Numbered from the stretch's first letter, positions 1-8,725 are shown. The stretch is 21,631 nucleotides of DNA from DAOMNN01 sp050486545 (GCA_050486545.1 JBJHDM010000054.1:1-21631); one strand, 5' to 3'. The notes: generated by a model from the sequence alone, not told the origin. Numbers and translations: made by a program.

Positions 1-2
1 GG

Positions 3-2150
3 GCCGACGCCGAGTGGTTCACCAGCCGCCCGGAAGTGCCGGCTTCGCAGAAGCTCACCGTGTTCAAGGTCACGGGCGAAACCAACACCGACGACCTGTC
101 CCCCGCGCCGGACGCCTGGTCCCGCCCCGACATCCCGCTGCACGCGCTGGCCATGCTGAAGAACCCGCGTCCGGGCATTACCCCGGAAGAGCCGGGCGTG
201 CGTGGCCCGGTCAAGTTCCTCGAAGAACTGCGCGCCAAGGGCAACCTGGTGGCCTACGTCGGTGACGTGGTCGGTACCGGTTCCTCGCGCAAGTCCGCCA
301 CCAACTCGGTGCTGTGGTTCACCGGCGAAGACATCCCCTTCGTGCCGAACAAGCGCTTCGGCGGCGTGTGCCTGGGCTCCAAGATCGCCCCGATCTTCTT
401 CAACACCATGGAAGACGCTGGCGCACTGCCGATCGAGATCGACGCCGGCCAGATGGACATGGGCGACGAGATCGAGCTGAAGGTCGATCAGGCCTCCGGC
501 AAGGTCAGCGCGCTGAAGAACGGCGCCGTGATCGCCGAGAGCCAGCTCAAGACCCTGGTGATCCTCGACGAAGTGCGCGCCGGTGGCCGCATTCCGCTGA
601 TCATCGGTCGCGGCCTCACCGCCAAGGCGCGTGAAGCGCTGGGCCTGCCGCCCTCCACCCTGTTCCGCCTGCCGCAGAACCCGGCCGACACCGGCAAGGG
701 CTTCTCGCTGGCGCAGAAGATGGTCGGTCGCGCCTGCGGTCTGCCGGAAGGTCAGGGCATCCGTCCGGGCACCTACTGCGAACCCAAGATGACCACCGTC
801 GGCAGCCAGGACACCACCGGCCCGATGACCCGCGACGAACTGAAGGACCTCGCCTGCCTCGGCTTCTCCGCCGACCTGGTGATGCAGTCCTTCTGCCACA
901 CCGCGGCCTACCCGAAGCTGGTCGACGTGCGCATGCACCGCGAGCTGCCGTCCTTCATCTCCACCCGCGGCGGCGTCAGCCTGCGCCCGGGCGACGGCGT
1001 CATCCACTCCTGGCTCAACCGCCTGCTGCTGCCGGACACCGTCGGCACCGGCGGCGACAGCCACACCCGCTTCCCGATCGGCATCTCCTTCCCGGCCGGC
1101 TCCGGTCTGGTCGCCTTCGCCGCCGCCACCGGCGTGATGCCGCTGGACATGCCGGAATCCGTGCTGGTGCGTTTCAAGGGCACGCTGCAGCCCGGCGTCA
1201 CCCTGCGTGACCTGGTCAACGCCATCCCCTACTACGCCATCAAGCAGGGCCTGCTCACCGTCGAGAAGAAGGGCAAGAAGAACATCTTCTCCGGTCGCGT
1301 GCTGGAAATCGAAGGACTGCCGGACCTCAAGGTGGAACAGGCCTTCGAGCTCTCCGACGCCGCCGCCGAACGTTCCGCCGCCGCCTGCTCGGTGCACCTG
1401 GATAAAGAGCCGATCATCGAGTACATGCGCTCGAACATCACCCTGATGAAGTGGATGATCGCCAACGGCTACGAAGACAAGCGCACCCTGGGCCGCCGCA
1501 TCAAGGCCATGGAAGCCTGGATCGCCAAGCCGGAGCTGCTCAAGGCCGACGCCGATGCCGAATACGCCGCCGTGATCGAGATCGATCTGGCCGACGTCAA
1601 GGAACCCATCGTCGCCTGCCCGAATGACCCGGACGACGTCAAGCTGCTCTCCGAAGTCGCCGGCGACAAGATCGACGAAGTTTTCATCGGCTCGTGCATG
1701 ACCAACATCGGCCACTTCCGCGCTGCGGGCAAGGTGCTCGATGGCCAGTCCGACATCCCGACCCGTTTGTGGATCGCCCCGCCCACGAAGATGGACGCCA
1801 TGATCCTCAACGAGGAAGGCTACTACGGCGTGCTCGGCAAGTCCGGCGCCCGCATGGAGATGCCGGGCTGCTCGCTGTGCATGGGCAACCAGGCGCAGAT
1901 CCGCAAGGGCAGCACCGCGATGTCGACCTCGACGCGCAATTTCCCGAACCGCCTCGGCATCGACACCCGCGTCTATCTGGGCTCGGCCGAACTGGCCGCG
2001 GTGTGCGCGCTGATGGGCAAGATCCCGACCGTGGCCGAATACATGGCGCAGGTCGAAGTGGTGAACAAGAAGGCCGCCGATATCTACCGCTACATGAACT
2101 TCGATCAGATCGAAGAGTTCCGTAGCGTGGCCGACACGGTCGAAGTCTGA
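3..2150 (+). CDS. acnB: Aconitate hydratase B, 5'-truncated by the window
   Basis: This is the C-terminal 715 residues of aconitase B, which interconverts citrate and isocitrate in the TCA cycle; the family is also known for 2-methylisocitrate hydration. The reading frame is open from base 3. An in-frame GTG at 36 is not the start, because conserved AcnB sequence continues upstream of it. E. coli AcnB has about 865 residues, so roughly 150 N-terminal residues lie outside the window. The swivel region comes first (FKVTGETNTDDLSPAPDAW), then the three catalytic domains, which is the AcnB order and the reverse of AcnA. The three cysteines expected to hold the [4Fe-4S] cluster are visible: one in GSCMTN (codon at 1695) and two in GCSLCMGNQ (codons at 1869 and 1878). 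No frameshift is seen. Two hairpins follow the stop codon. Confidence 0.97.
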   Translation, partial: ADAEWFTSRPEVPASQKLTVFKVTGETNTDDLSPAPDAWSRPDIPLHALAMLKNPRPGITPEEPGVRGPVKFLEELRAKGNLVAYVGDVVGTGSSRKSATNSVLWFTGEDIPFVPNKRFGGVCLGSKIAPIFFNTMEDAGALPIEIDAGQMDMGDEIELKVDQASGKVSALKNGAVIAESQLKTLVILDEVRAGGRIPLIIGRGLTAKAREALGLPPSTLFRLPQNPADTGKGFSLAQKMVGRACGLPEGQGIRPGTYCEPKMTTVGSQDTTGPMTRDELKDLACLGFSADLVMQSFCHTAAYPKLVDVRMHRELPSFISTRGGVSLRPGDGVIHSWLNRLLLPDTVGTGGDSHTRFPIGISFPAGSGLVAFAAATGVMPLDMPESVLVRFKGTLQPGVTLRDLVNAIPYYAIKQGLLTVEKKGKKNIFSGRVLEIEGLPDLKVEQAFELSDAAAERSAAACSVHLDKEPIIEYMRSNITLMKWMIANGYEDKRTLGRRIKAMEAWIAKPELLKADADAEYAAVIEIDLADVKEPIVACPNDPDDVKLLSEVAGDKIDEVFIGSCMTNIGHFRAAGKVLDGQSDIPTRLWIAPPTKMDAMILNEEGYYGVLGKSGARMEMPGCSLCMGNQAQIRKGSTAMSTSTRNFPNRLGIDTRVYLGSAELAAVCALMGKIPTVAEYMAQVEVVNKKAADIYRYMNFDQIEEFRSVADTVEV

Positions 2151-2167
2151 ATGTGATGGAGGAGACA

Positions 2168-2199
2168 GGAGCGAAGCGAGCCTGAGTCTTCGCAGCTCC
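2168..2199 (+). other. Hairpin just downstream of acnB
   Basis: GGAG (2168-2171) and CGAAG (2172-2176) pair with CTTCG (2188-2192) and CTCC (2196-2199), giving nine base pairs with a 3-base bulge. There is no U-tract behind it, so it is not a terminator by itself. It may protect the acnB mRNA 3' end or be a degenerate repeat. Only the inverted repeat is certain. Confidence 0.4.
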
Positions 2200-2209
2200 G
2201 CTAGAAGAG

Positions 2210-2251
2210 AGCGCCCCTGACCGGATCGACCGGCAGGGGCGCTTGTTTCTT
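2210..2251. terminator. Intrinsic terminator between convergent acnB and the GGDEF/EAL gene
   Basis: AGCGCCCCTG (2210-2219) pairs perfectly with CAGGGGCGCT (2234-2243). Inside the loop CCGG (2221-2224) pairs with CCGG (2230-2233), so the stem is about 14 bp with one bulged A. On the plus strand it is followed by TGTTTCTT, which suits termination of acnB. On the minus strand it is followed by CTCTTCT, so it may also serve the convergent signalling gene whose stop is at 2270. Confidence 0.8.
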
Positions 2252-2269
2252 GGCGGGCCGACGGGACGG

Positions 2270-4804
2270 TCAGCGCTTCATTGCGGGCGGAAACGTCTCG
2301 GCGGGCATGGGGGCGCCGAAGTGAAATCCCTGGAGTACGTCGCAGGCGTTCTTGACCAGTTGTCGTGCCTGTGTGGACGTTTCGACCCCTTCTGCGACGA
2401 CGCGTAATCCGAGGCTGTGCGCCAGCGAAATGATGGCTGCCGTGATGGCCGCGTCGCGCGGCTGGCGGTCGATATCGCGAATGAACAGGCGGTCGATCTT
2501 GAGTTCGTCGATGGGGAAGCGCTTGAGATAGGCCAGCGAGGAATAGCCGGTTCCGAAGTCGTCGAGTGCGAGCCGGATGCCGAGCGCGCGCAGGTCTTCC
2601 AGTACCTTGAGACTTTCCCTGCTGTCGTCGAGCAACATGCTTTCGGTCAGCTCGAGGATCAGCTTCTCCGGTGGCATCCCGCTGTCGGCGAGGACCCGTG
2701 CGACGGTGTCCACGAAGTGCTCGTTCCGGAACTGGTTGACCGAGATATTCACGTGCAGGCGAAGATCTCCCAGACCTACGTTCCGCCAGCGGCTATGATG
2801 GGTGCAGGCCTCTCGCAGCACCCATTCCCCGATCGGGACGATGAGGCCGGTTTCCTCGGCGAGCGAGATGAAATCGCCCGGCTGTACCATACCCAGGTCG
2901 GGGTGATTCCAGCGGATCAATGCCTCGGCCGCGACGAGCTTCCGGTCGGCGGCCCGCACGAGTGGCTGGAAGTGGAGGACGAACTCCTTGCGTTCCAGCG
3001 CACGGTGCATTGCGGTTTCGAGAGCCAGATGCTCGAGTGAACGGGCGTTCATGGCCGGCTGGTAGAGCTGGAAACTGTTCCGCCCCTCGTCCTTGGCGCG
3101 GTACATGGCGATGTCCGCATTCTTGATCAGCGTCGTCGCATCGTCGGTGTCGTCCGGATAGATGCTGATGCCGATGCTGGTCGTGATGATGAGTTCGTGA
3201 TCGCCGATGCGGACGGGATCCCGCAGCGCCTCGATCAGTCGCGAGGCGGTATGCGCCGTGTCGTCCGGCCCGCCCAGGTCGCTGAGCACGATGAGGAACT
3301 CGTCGCCGCCCATACGGGCCACGGTGTCGTCCTCACGGAGGGATTCACGCAGCCGTCTGGCGACCTCGATGAGCATCCGGTCCCCGACGGCATGGCCAAG
3401 TGTGTCGTTGACCCGCTTGAAACGGTCGAGGTCGACGAACATCACCGCGACCCGTCCGCGGTTGCGGTGGGCATGGGCAATGGCGACCTGGAGACGGTCT
3501 TCGAGCAGTCGCCGATTCGGAAGGCCCGTCAGCGGGTCGAAATAGGCGAGATGCCGAATCTGCTCTTCGCTCTCCTTGAGCGCGCTGATGTCGGAGAACA
3601 GGGCGGCATAGTTGGTGAGCCGTCCGTCGCGATCGGTGATCGCGGTGATGGTCAGCAGCTCCGGATAGAAGGCCCCGTCCTTGCGGCGATTCCACACCTC
3701 GCCCTGCCAGTGGCCTTCTGCCCGGAGTTGTTTCCACATGTTCGCGTAGAACTCGGGCTCGTGGCGGCCCGAACTGAGCAGGGAAGGGTTCCGGCCGATG
3801 ACTTCTTCCGGGGTATAGCCTGTCAGGCGCGTGAAGGCCGGGTTGACCGAAACGATGTTCGCGTGCTCGTCGGTGATCATGATCCCTTCGAGCGAGCTCT
3901 CGATCACGCGCTCGGCCAGATGCAGGTTGCGCTGCGACGTGTTGAGCGCCAGGTCGCGTTCGCGAAGGGCGTGCTGCAGCTCGTGCACATAGACGAGCTC
4001 CATTCCCGTGAGAATGTCGCTGAAGCTCACCAGATCGATCAGCGTGCCGTCCGGGTCGGCGACTCCGATATGGCGCACGCCGTGGTCGGACAGCAGGCAG
4101 CGCACGCGATAGAGACTGGCGTCCCGGGAAACGGTGATGAGCGGTCTCGAGGCCAGCTCGCCGACCGGTCGCTGGGCCGAACGGCTTGCGACGAGGCGGG
4201 TGACGTCCCGCTCGGTGAGAATGCCGTAGCTCCCGTCCGGATAGCCGATCACGACGGCATCGGAGCCGTTCGTCCGCATCTGTTGCGTCGCGGCCGAAAG
4301 ATGGGCGTCGTGGGGCAGCGGGTCGAGACCGTCCTTGACGATGGAGGCGACCGTACGCAGCTTCAGATAGTGCTCGATGCCCTGGTTGAGGATCACGTCG
4401 GTCTGCGAGACGATCCCGCAGCGCCGGCCTTGCGCGTCGACGACGAGGTAGTGGCGCAGGTGGTCTTCACGAAAGCGCAGGGAAAGCTCCTGCAGGCTCA
4501 GGCCGCTGGAGACGGTTCGGACCGGCGTGCTCATGGCTTCGCGGATCGGGCGGCTGAAGGACGCTGGATCCGTGAAGTCGACCGCCAGGGCGTCCCGCTC
4601 GGTCCAGATGCCGATCGCCTCGTCGTGCTCCACGACCAGGATCGAGCTGACCCGCTCTGCGTTCATGCGGCTGGCGGCCTCGAACAAGGCCAGGTCGGGT
4701 GGGCATTCGAGGATGCGGGGGCGAAGAATCTGGTGGATCAGGATGTCCGGCGTGCTCAGCGTGTCGTCCTGCATGTCGTGCCTTGGGAGAGGGTTCGTCG
4801 GCAT
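2270..4804 (-). CDS. CBS-PAS-GGDEF-EAL protein, predicted bifunctional c-di-GMP cyclase/phosphodiesterase
   Basis: The 844-residue protein is predicted to make and break cyclic di-GMP. Residues about 20-265 look like two pairs of CBS domains, which in other proteins bind adenine nucleotides. A PAS domain covers about 295-410. The GGDEF domain is intact (GGDEF at 499-503), with a product-inhibition I-site RxxD at 490-493 exactly five residues upstream. The EAL domain is intact: EAL at 627-629, VNIS at 685-688, ELTES at 718-722, DDFGTGYSS at 748-756 and AEGVET at 804-809. No transmembrane segment is evident, so it is probably cytoplasmic. The frame stays open upstream inside the cyclase gene, but that extension is out-of-frame cyclase sequence. 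The start is ATG 4804, only 4 bases after the cyclase stop. ATG 4774, with AAGG six bases upstream, is an equally good start. The net activity cannot be read from sequence. Confidence 0.93.
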   Translation of the reverse strand: MPTNPLPRHDMQDDTLSTPDILIHQILRPRILECPPDLALFEAASRMNAERVSSILVVEHDEAIGIWTERDALAVDFTDPASFSRPIREAMSTPVRTVSSGLSLQELSLRFREDHLRHYLVVDAQGRRCGIVSQTDVILNQGIEHYLKLRTVASIVKDGLDPLPHDAHLSAATQQMRTNGSDAVVIGYPDGSYGILTERDVTRLVASRSAQRPVGELASRPLITVSRDASLYRVRCLLSDHGVRHIGVADPDGTLIDLVSFSDILTGMELVYVHELQHALRERDLALNTSQRNLHLAERVIESSLEGIMITDEHANIVSVNPAFTRLTGYTPEEVIGRNPSLLSSGRHEPEFYANMWKQLRAEGHWQGEVWNRRKDGAFYPELLTITAITDRDGRLTNYAALFSDISALKESEEQIRHLAYFDPLTGLPNRRLLEDRLQVAIAHAHRNRGRVAVMFVDLDRFKRVNDTLGHAVGDRMLIEVARRLRESLREDDTVARMGGDEFLIVLSDLGGPDDTAHTASRLIEALRDPVRIGDHELIITTSIGISIYPDDTDDATTLIKNADIAMYRAKDEGRNSFQLYQPAMNARSLEHLALETAMHRALERKEFVLHFQPLVRAADRKLVAAEALIRWNHPDLGMVQPGDFISLAEETGLIVPIGEWVLREACTHHSRWRNVGLGDLRLHVNISVNQFRNEHFVDTVARVLADSGMPPEKLILELTESMLLDDSRESLKVLEDLRALGIRLALDDFGTGYSSLAYLKRFPIDELKIDRLFIRDIDRQPRDAAITAAIISLAHSLGLRVVAEGVETSTQARQLVKNACDVLQGFHFGAPMPAETFPPAMKR

Positions 4805-4808
4805 GGCC

Positions 4809-5702
4809 TCAGATACAGACGAAGCTGATGGCGAAAGGATTATCGCTGCAGCTTCCGCCCAGTGCGATATGGCCGCGACCACGTAGGACGATCTCTTCAC
4901 GGGAGAGCAGGAATTCGCGCTCGCCGTCCATCGCAACGTAGGTGCCATTGCTGCTCCGATCGACCAGTACGAACTTGTCGCCCCGGAGTTCGATCTCGGC
5001 GTGGCGGCGCGAGGCCCGGCTGTCGCCGATGCGCAGGTCCGCCGCCGCATCCCGCCCGATCCGGGCGACCGGATGCGTGTTGTTGAGGATGATGGTCTGT
5101 TCGTTCAGGTAAAGCCGCAGCTCGTGTTCCTCGTCGAGGTCGAACTGCCCGGTCTGCAGGACCGTGACGTCGCCCATCGCTTCACACTTGAGTTCGTAGA
5201 TTTCCACGGGGCGCGACGCGCCGCGCAGGACACGAGGCGCCAGCGCGTGCAGCACCTCTTTCCATTCCGGCGTCAGATGTTGATAGGTTTCGACGGTGGT
5301 CAGAGCTCTGCCGGGTGAGGCCAGTTCGACCAGGCGGGCGGCGAAGTTGACGGTTTCGCCGAAGACGTCTCCGCTACTCGAGATGACCGAGCCGGAGTGA
5401 AAGCCGATGCGGACGGCCAGCCGCTGCCCGGGTGCGGACGGCAGCTCGCGCAGGGCCTGATGCATGCATACCGCCGCGTCGGCCGCCTGGTCGGCCTGGG
5501 CGAAGATCGCCATGAGGCCGTCACCGGTGTGCTTGACGACCTGTCCGCCGCGTCCTTCGACCGCCCTGTTCAACTCCTTGAGACATCGGTCCACGAGTTC
5601 GAAGGCCGAACTGTCGCCAACACGCTCGTAGAGCTGCGTGCTGCCGACCAGATCGGCAAAGAGAACCGTGCATTCGGGTGGAAAAGGTGTGGTCCCGGTC
5701 AT
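4809..5702 (-). CDS. Class III adenylate/guanylate cyclase with C-terminal FHA domain
   Basis: The 297-residue soluble protein combines a nucleotide cyclase domain (about 10-170) with a forkhead-associated domain (about 195-285). The cyclase residues are in place: metal-binding D17 in FADLVGST and D61 in HTGDG, K57 and D112 at the expected purine-recognition positions, and N119 and R123 in VNFAARL for the transition state. This suggests an active enzyme, with cAMP the more likely product. The FHA core is also intact (G216-R217, S231, H234, S251-N252-G253-T254), so it should bind phosphothreonine on a partner, and a Ser/Thr kinase would be the natural input. No kinase gene lies in the window. 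The start at 5702 is forced: an in-frame TAA lies upstream and no other start codon occurs before the catalytic motif. It has no Shine-Dalgarno sequence. The c-di-GMP gene follows 4 bases after its stop. Confidence 0.93.
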   Translation of the reverse strand: MTGTTPFPPECTVLFADLVGSTQLYERVGDSSAFELVDRCLKELNRAVEGRGGQVVKHTGDGLMAIFAQADQAADAAVCMHQALRELPSAPGQRLAVRIGFHSGSVISSSGDVFGETVNFAARLVELASPGRALTTVETYQHLTPEWKEVLHALAPRVLRGASRPVEIYELKCEAMGDVTVLQTGQFDLDEEHELRLYLNEQTIILNNTHPVARIGRDAAADLRIGDSRASRRHAEIELRGDKFVLVDRSSNGTYVAMDGEREFLLSREEIVLRGRGHIALGGSCSDNPFAISFVCI

Positions 5703-5708
5703 CCGGAC

Positions 5709-5714
5709 ATTATA
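5709..5714 (-). promoter_or_regulatory. -10 box for the cyclase gene, predicting a leaderless mRNA
   Basis: A perfect TATAAT reads from 5714 to 5709 on the minus strand. Seven bases after its last T is the A of the only possible cyclase start codon (5702), so the predicted transcription start coincides with the ATG. No convincing -35 box is found at 16-18 bp spacing, which suggests an activator or an alternative sigma contact. Confidence 0.5.
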
Positions 5715-5787
5715 GGGAATAGGCTGTTACGTGGCGCTTTTTGCCTGCGGTCAATTCAGGGTTATTCGGTCGGGGCTGCCGCTAGTG

Positions 5788-5802
5788 TATAATCAATTGA
5801 TT
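5788..5802 (+). promoter_or_regulatory. Candidate infA promoter -10 box overlapping a 12-bp palindrome
   Basis: TATAAT lies at 5788-5793 on the plus strand. It overlaps AATCAATTGATT (5791-5802), a perfect 12-bp palindrome that is conspicuously AT-rich for this DNA and covers the expected start site near 5800. The -35 region (TTCGGT at 17 bp spacing) is poor. If used, infA would have a leader of about 290 bases. Confidence 0.45.
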
Positions 5803-6093
5803 GAATTTTTCGAGAGGCTGCCGTTTGTCCCGTTCGGCGGACGGGATGATGAGACAGCCTGCATCGCGCTGCGGCGATCGTCTGCCTTGGCGTATCCGTC
5901 CTTTCACTCATGCGGCGCCACTGGGCGAACGTCCGCATGTTCCCGGGTTGGCCTCGTAGTTTTCGGTCAAACCAACCTGCCTCGAGGTTCCGTGTCCGGT
6001 GCGTGACAGTGCCCATGGCCTCGATGCAAGTGCATCCGAAGCGTCGCGGTGTCCCGCGACCGGTCCGACGGATTCACACGATCTGGAGAAATT

Positions 6094-6312
6094 ATGGCGA
6101 AGGAAGAACTATTGGAAATGGAAGGCGTGGTCAACGAGGTTCTGCCCGATACCCGCTTCAAGGTGACGCTCGAGAATGGCATGGAAGTCGCCGCCTACGC
6201 GTCGGGCAAGATGCGCAAGCATCGGATTCGCGTGCTCGCGGGTGACCGTGTGAGCCTCGAGTTGTCTCCTTATGATCTGACCAAGGCCCGCATCCGCTTC
6301 CGCCACAAGTAA
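6094..6312 (+). CDS. infA: Translation initiation factor IF-1
   Basis: The 72-residue single-domain S1/OB-fold protein has the exact length of bacterial IF-1, which binds the A site of the 30S subunit during initiation. The signature stretches MAKEELLEMEG, SGKMRKHRIRVLAGDRV and LSPYDLTKARI align with E. coli IF-1. The ATG at 6094 is chosen because MAKE is the family N-terminus and GGAG (6085-6088) lies five bases upstream; the frame is open further upstream but without homology. The gene stands alone, away from ribosomal protein genes. Betaproteobacteria often carry a second infA outside the ribosomal operon, so this is probably that extra copy; the window cannot show whether another exists. 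It faces the acyl-CoA lyase gene, and its long upstream region is strongly structured. Confidence 0.96.
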   Translation: MAKEELLEMEGVVNEVLPDTRFKVTLENGMEVAAYASGKMRKHRIRVLAGDRVSLELSPYDLTKARIRFRHK

Positions 6313-6375
6313 GCAGGGTTCTCGCGAGTCCCGGCCCCGATGCCCGCATGCGGCGACGAGCGCCGGGCGTCGATT

Positions 6376-6399
6376 GGCGGCTTGCTGCGCGAAGCCGCC
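6376..6399. other. Hairpin between convergent infA and acyl-CoA lyase genes
   Basis: GGCGGCTT (6376-6383) pairs perfectly with AAGCCGCC (6392-6399) around an 8-base loop. Neither strand has a T-run after the stem, so it is not a classical terminator, but it is the only clear structure in the 131 bases separating the two convergent genes. Confidence 0.35.
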
Positions 6400-6443
6400 C
6401 TGCGCGTGTTGCGTAGGGGATTGCAGTGTTCTTGTAGCGGGAA

Positions 6444-7445
6444 TCAGTCTTCCGTCGCGAAGAATCGTGTTGCGGCCGGTTCGGGAAGGGACATACCGGT
6501 CGCGTGGGCGCGCTTGAGCAGCTCCCAGTAGTAGCGGTACGAAGCGCGATCGTGCAGGCGTCCGGTGTGACGGATCGGACCCCAGCAGGCATCCTGCGCG
6601 ACAATCAGGATCTCCGCCGCTTCCGCGACCTCGGAGAAGTCCGGGCGCATCGCCTCGACAATCGGTTCGATCTGGTTGGGGTGGATGCTCCACATCCTCA
6701 GAAACCCGAATTCGTTTCGTGCACGTCCGGCGTCCTGCCGGATCACCGACCGGTCGTTCAGTTCCGTCGTGACGTTGTGCGACGGGACGACCCCGTTGGC
6801 CAGGGCGGCGGAGGCGATTTCGGCCTTCGCGCGAACGATCAGCGGGTGGGTGAACTGGCCCGGGCTCTTCATGGCGCTCGCCGGGACGGCCCCGTGGTGG
6901 GCGGAAACGAAATCCATCAGCCCGAAGTCGAGCGACTCCACGCCTTCGAGCGCGGCGATCTTCCAGACTTCGCGCAATGCGCCGTGTGTCTCGATCAGCA
7001 CATGCACGGGGATCGGCGTGTGGACGACGGCTGTGGCCTCGATCGCTCGCACGGCCTCGATCTGGATGCGCGCATCCGCGGCCGAACGGACCTTCGGGAG
7101 CGTGACGAATGCGGGGCGTGCCGCCGCGAGTCCGAGAATGATCTCGAGATCGCGCTCCCAGTGCGGATGCGTGATGTCGTGGATTCTCACGCCCACCCGT
7201 CCGAAATGATTCTCCGGGCCGACAATGACGTCGGCCACCATTGCCGCGTGCTCGGCCTCGGCGCCTGCCGGCGCGCCATCCTCGCAGTCGCAGGTCAGGT
7301 CGAACAGCGGCCCCAGTTCGTGCTGGAGCGCCAGCGCCTTGCGAATCGTCTTTTCCGAGCCGGCATAGTGGTCTACGGGCGGAAGGACCGGGAAGGCCCT
7401 CTCGCCTTCGAACAGGATGCGGTCAGGGTGCAGGAGGGTCGTCAT
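6444..7445 (-). CDS. CitE-like / HpcH-HpaI family acyl-CoA lyase
   Basis: The 333-residue protein belongs to the CitE-like aldolase family, whose members cleave or form malyl-CoA, citramalyl-CoA or related thioesters, or hydrolyse malyl-CoA. Visible family features are the DLTCDCEDGAP stretch (49-59), R87 in VRIH, the expected Mg2+ ligands E152 in IETHGAL and D178 in DFGLMDF, and the C-terminal IHPNQIEPI (254-262). It is longer than CitE of citrate lyase (about 290), and no citrate lyase alpha or gamma gene is near, so it is a stand-alone enzyme. Malyl-CoA lyase or thioesterase is an inference from its position next to mdh. The start at 7445 excludes 24 upstream codons that show no homology; the ribosome site is weak. 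It lies downstream of mdh on the same strand, but a strong terminator separates them. Confidence 0.88.
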   Translation of the reverse strand: MTTLLHPDRILFEGERAFPVLPPVDHYAGSEKTIRKALALQHELGPLFDLTCDCEDGAPAGAEAEHAAMVADVIVGPENHFGRVGVRIHDITHPHWERDLEIILGLAAARPAFVTLPKVRSAADARIQIEAVRAIEATAVVHTPIPVHVLIETHGALREVWKIAALEGVESLDFGLMDFVSAHHGAVPASAMKSPGQFTHPLIVRAKAEIASAALANGVVPSHNVTTELNDRSVIRQDAGRARNEFGFLRMWSIHPNQIEPIVEAMRPDFSEVAEAAEILIVAQDACWGPIRHTGRLHDRASYRYYWELLKRAHATGMSLPEPAATRFFATED

Positions 7446-7526
7446 AGGCACGATCTCGTGTTCGGTTTCGGAATGGCAGGGGGAGTGTAACGCCGGGCAT
7501 CCCCGGTTGCCGAGCACGGTCCAGGC

Positions 7527-7556
7527 AAAAAAAAGCGCACGGACGAACCGTGCGCT
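7527..7556 (-). terminator. Intrinsic terminator of mdh
   Basis: On the minus strand AGCGCACGG (7556-7548) and CCGTGCGCT (7542-7534) form a perfect 9-bp stem with a 5-base loop, followed by an uninterrupted run of T (8 in all, 7534-7527). It lies 28 bases after the mdh stop and about 80 bases before the lyase start. Confidence 0.95.
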
Positions 7557-7584
7557 CCCTGGAGGCTGTTGGACTTGAGGCGGA

Positions 7585-8577
<993 letters not shown>

Positions 8578-8685
8578 GTGAATACTCCCTCAATAGCGAT
8601 AAGCACAAACAAAATGGGTCAGGATGCTCCTCCCATGCGGCAGCGCGGCGAAAACCGTCTGGAACTGATAGGCCGGGGCCGCAAG

Positions 8686-8714
8686 ATGGTAGGAGTTTGT
8701 TCCCCTTCTGTCAA
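8686..8714 (-). promoter_or_regulatory. Sigma-70-type promoter of mdh
   Basis: A consensus -35 box TTGACA (8714-8709) is separated by 17 bp from TACCAT (8691-8686, four of six matches to TATAAT). The predicted start is near 8679, leaving a leader of about 100 bases before the mdh ATG. It is the best-matched promoter in the window. Confidence 0.7.
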
Positions 8715-8725
8715 ATCATGTCATC

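Larger units (their letters stand above)
5703..6093. other. Gene-free 391-bp region: divergent promoters and structured infA leader
   Basis: I find no convincing gene here; short open frames in it resemble nothing known. It holds a TATAAT on each strand and a row of inverted repeats that would form in the infA leader RNA: AGGCTG 5815-5820 with CAGCCT 5855-5860, enclosing TCCCGT 5828-5833 with ACGGGA 5841-5846; CATGCGG-CGCC 5909-5919 with GGCG 5924-5927 and CCGCATG 5933-5939; GGTTGG 5946-5951 with CCAACC 5972-5977; GATGC 6023-6027 with GCATC 6032-6036; and GTCGCGG 6043-6049 with CCGCGAC 6054-6060. It matches no riboswitch or small RNA that I recognise. Confidence 0.55.

Noticed and set aside
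3197..4828. 543-codon open frame on the plus strand opposite the GGDEF/EAL gene
   Set aside because: It is antisense to a gene with clear domains, has no family resemblance, and long chance frames are expected in GC-rich DNA.
4805..5050. 82-codon N-terminal extension of the GGDEF/EAL protein
   Set aside because: It lies wholly inside the cyclase FHA region in another frame and reads as low-complexity sequence; the starts at 4804 or 4774 are far better.
5731..6245. Small open frames between the cyclase gene and infA, on both strands
   Set aside because: No recognisable protein and no ribosome site; one runs out of frame into infA. The region is better explained as promoters plus a structured leader.
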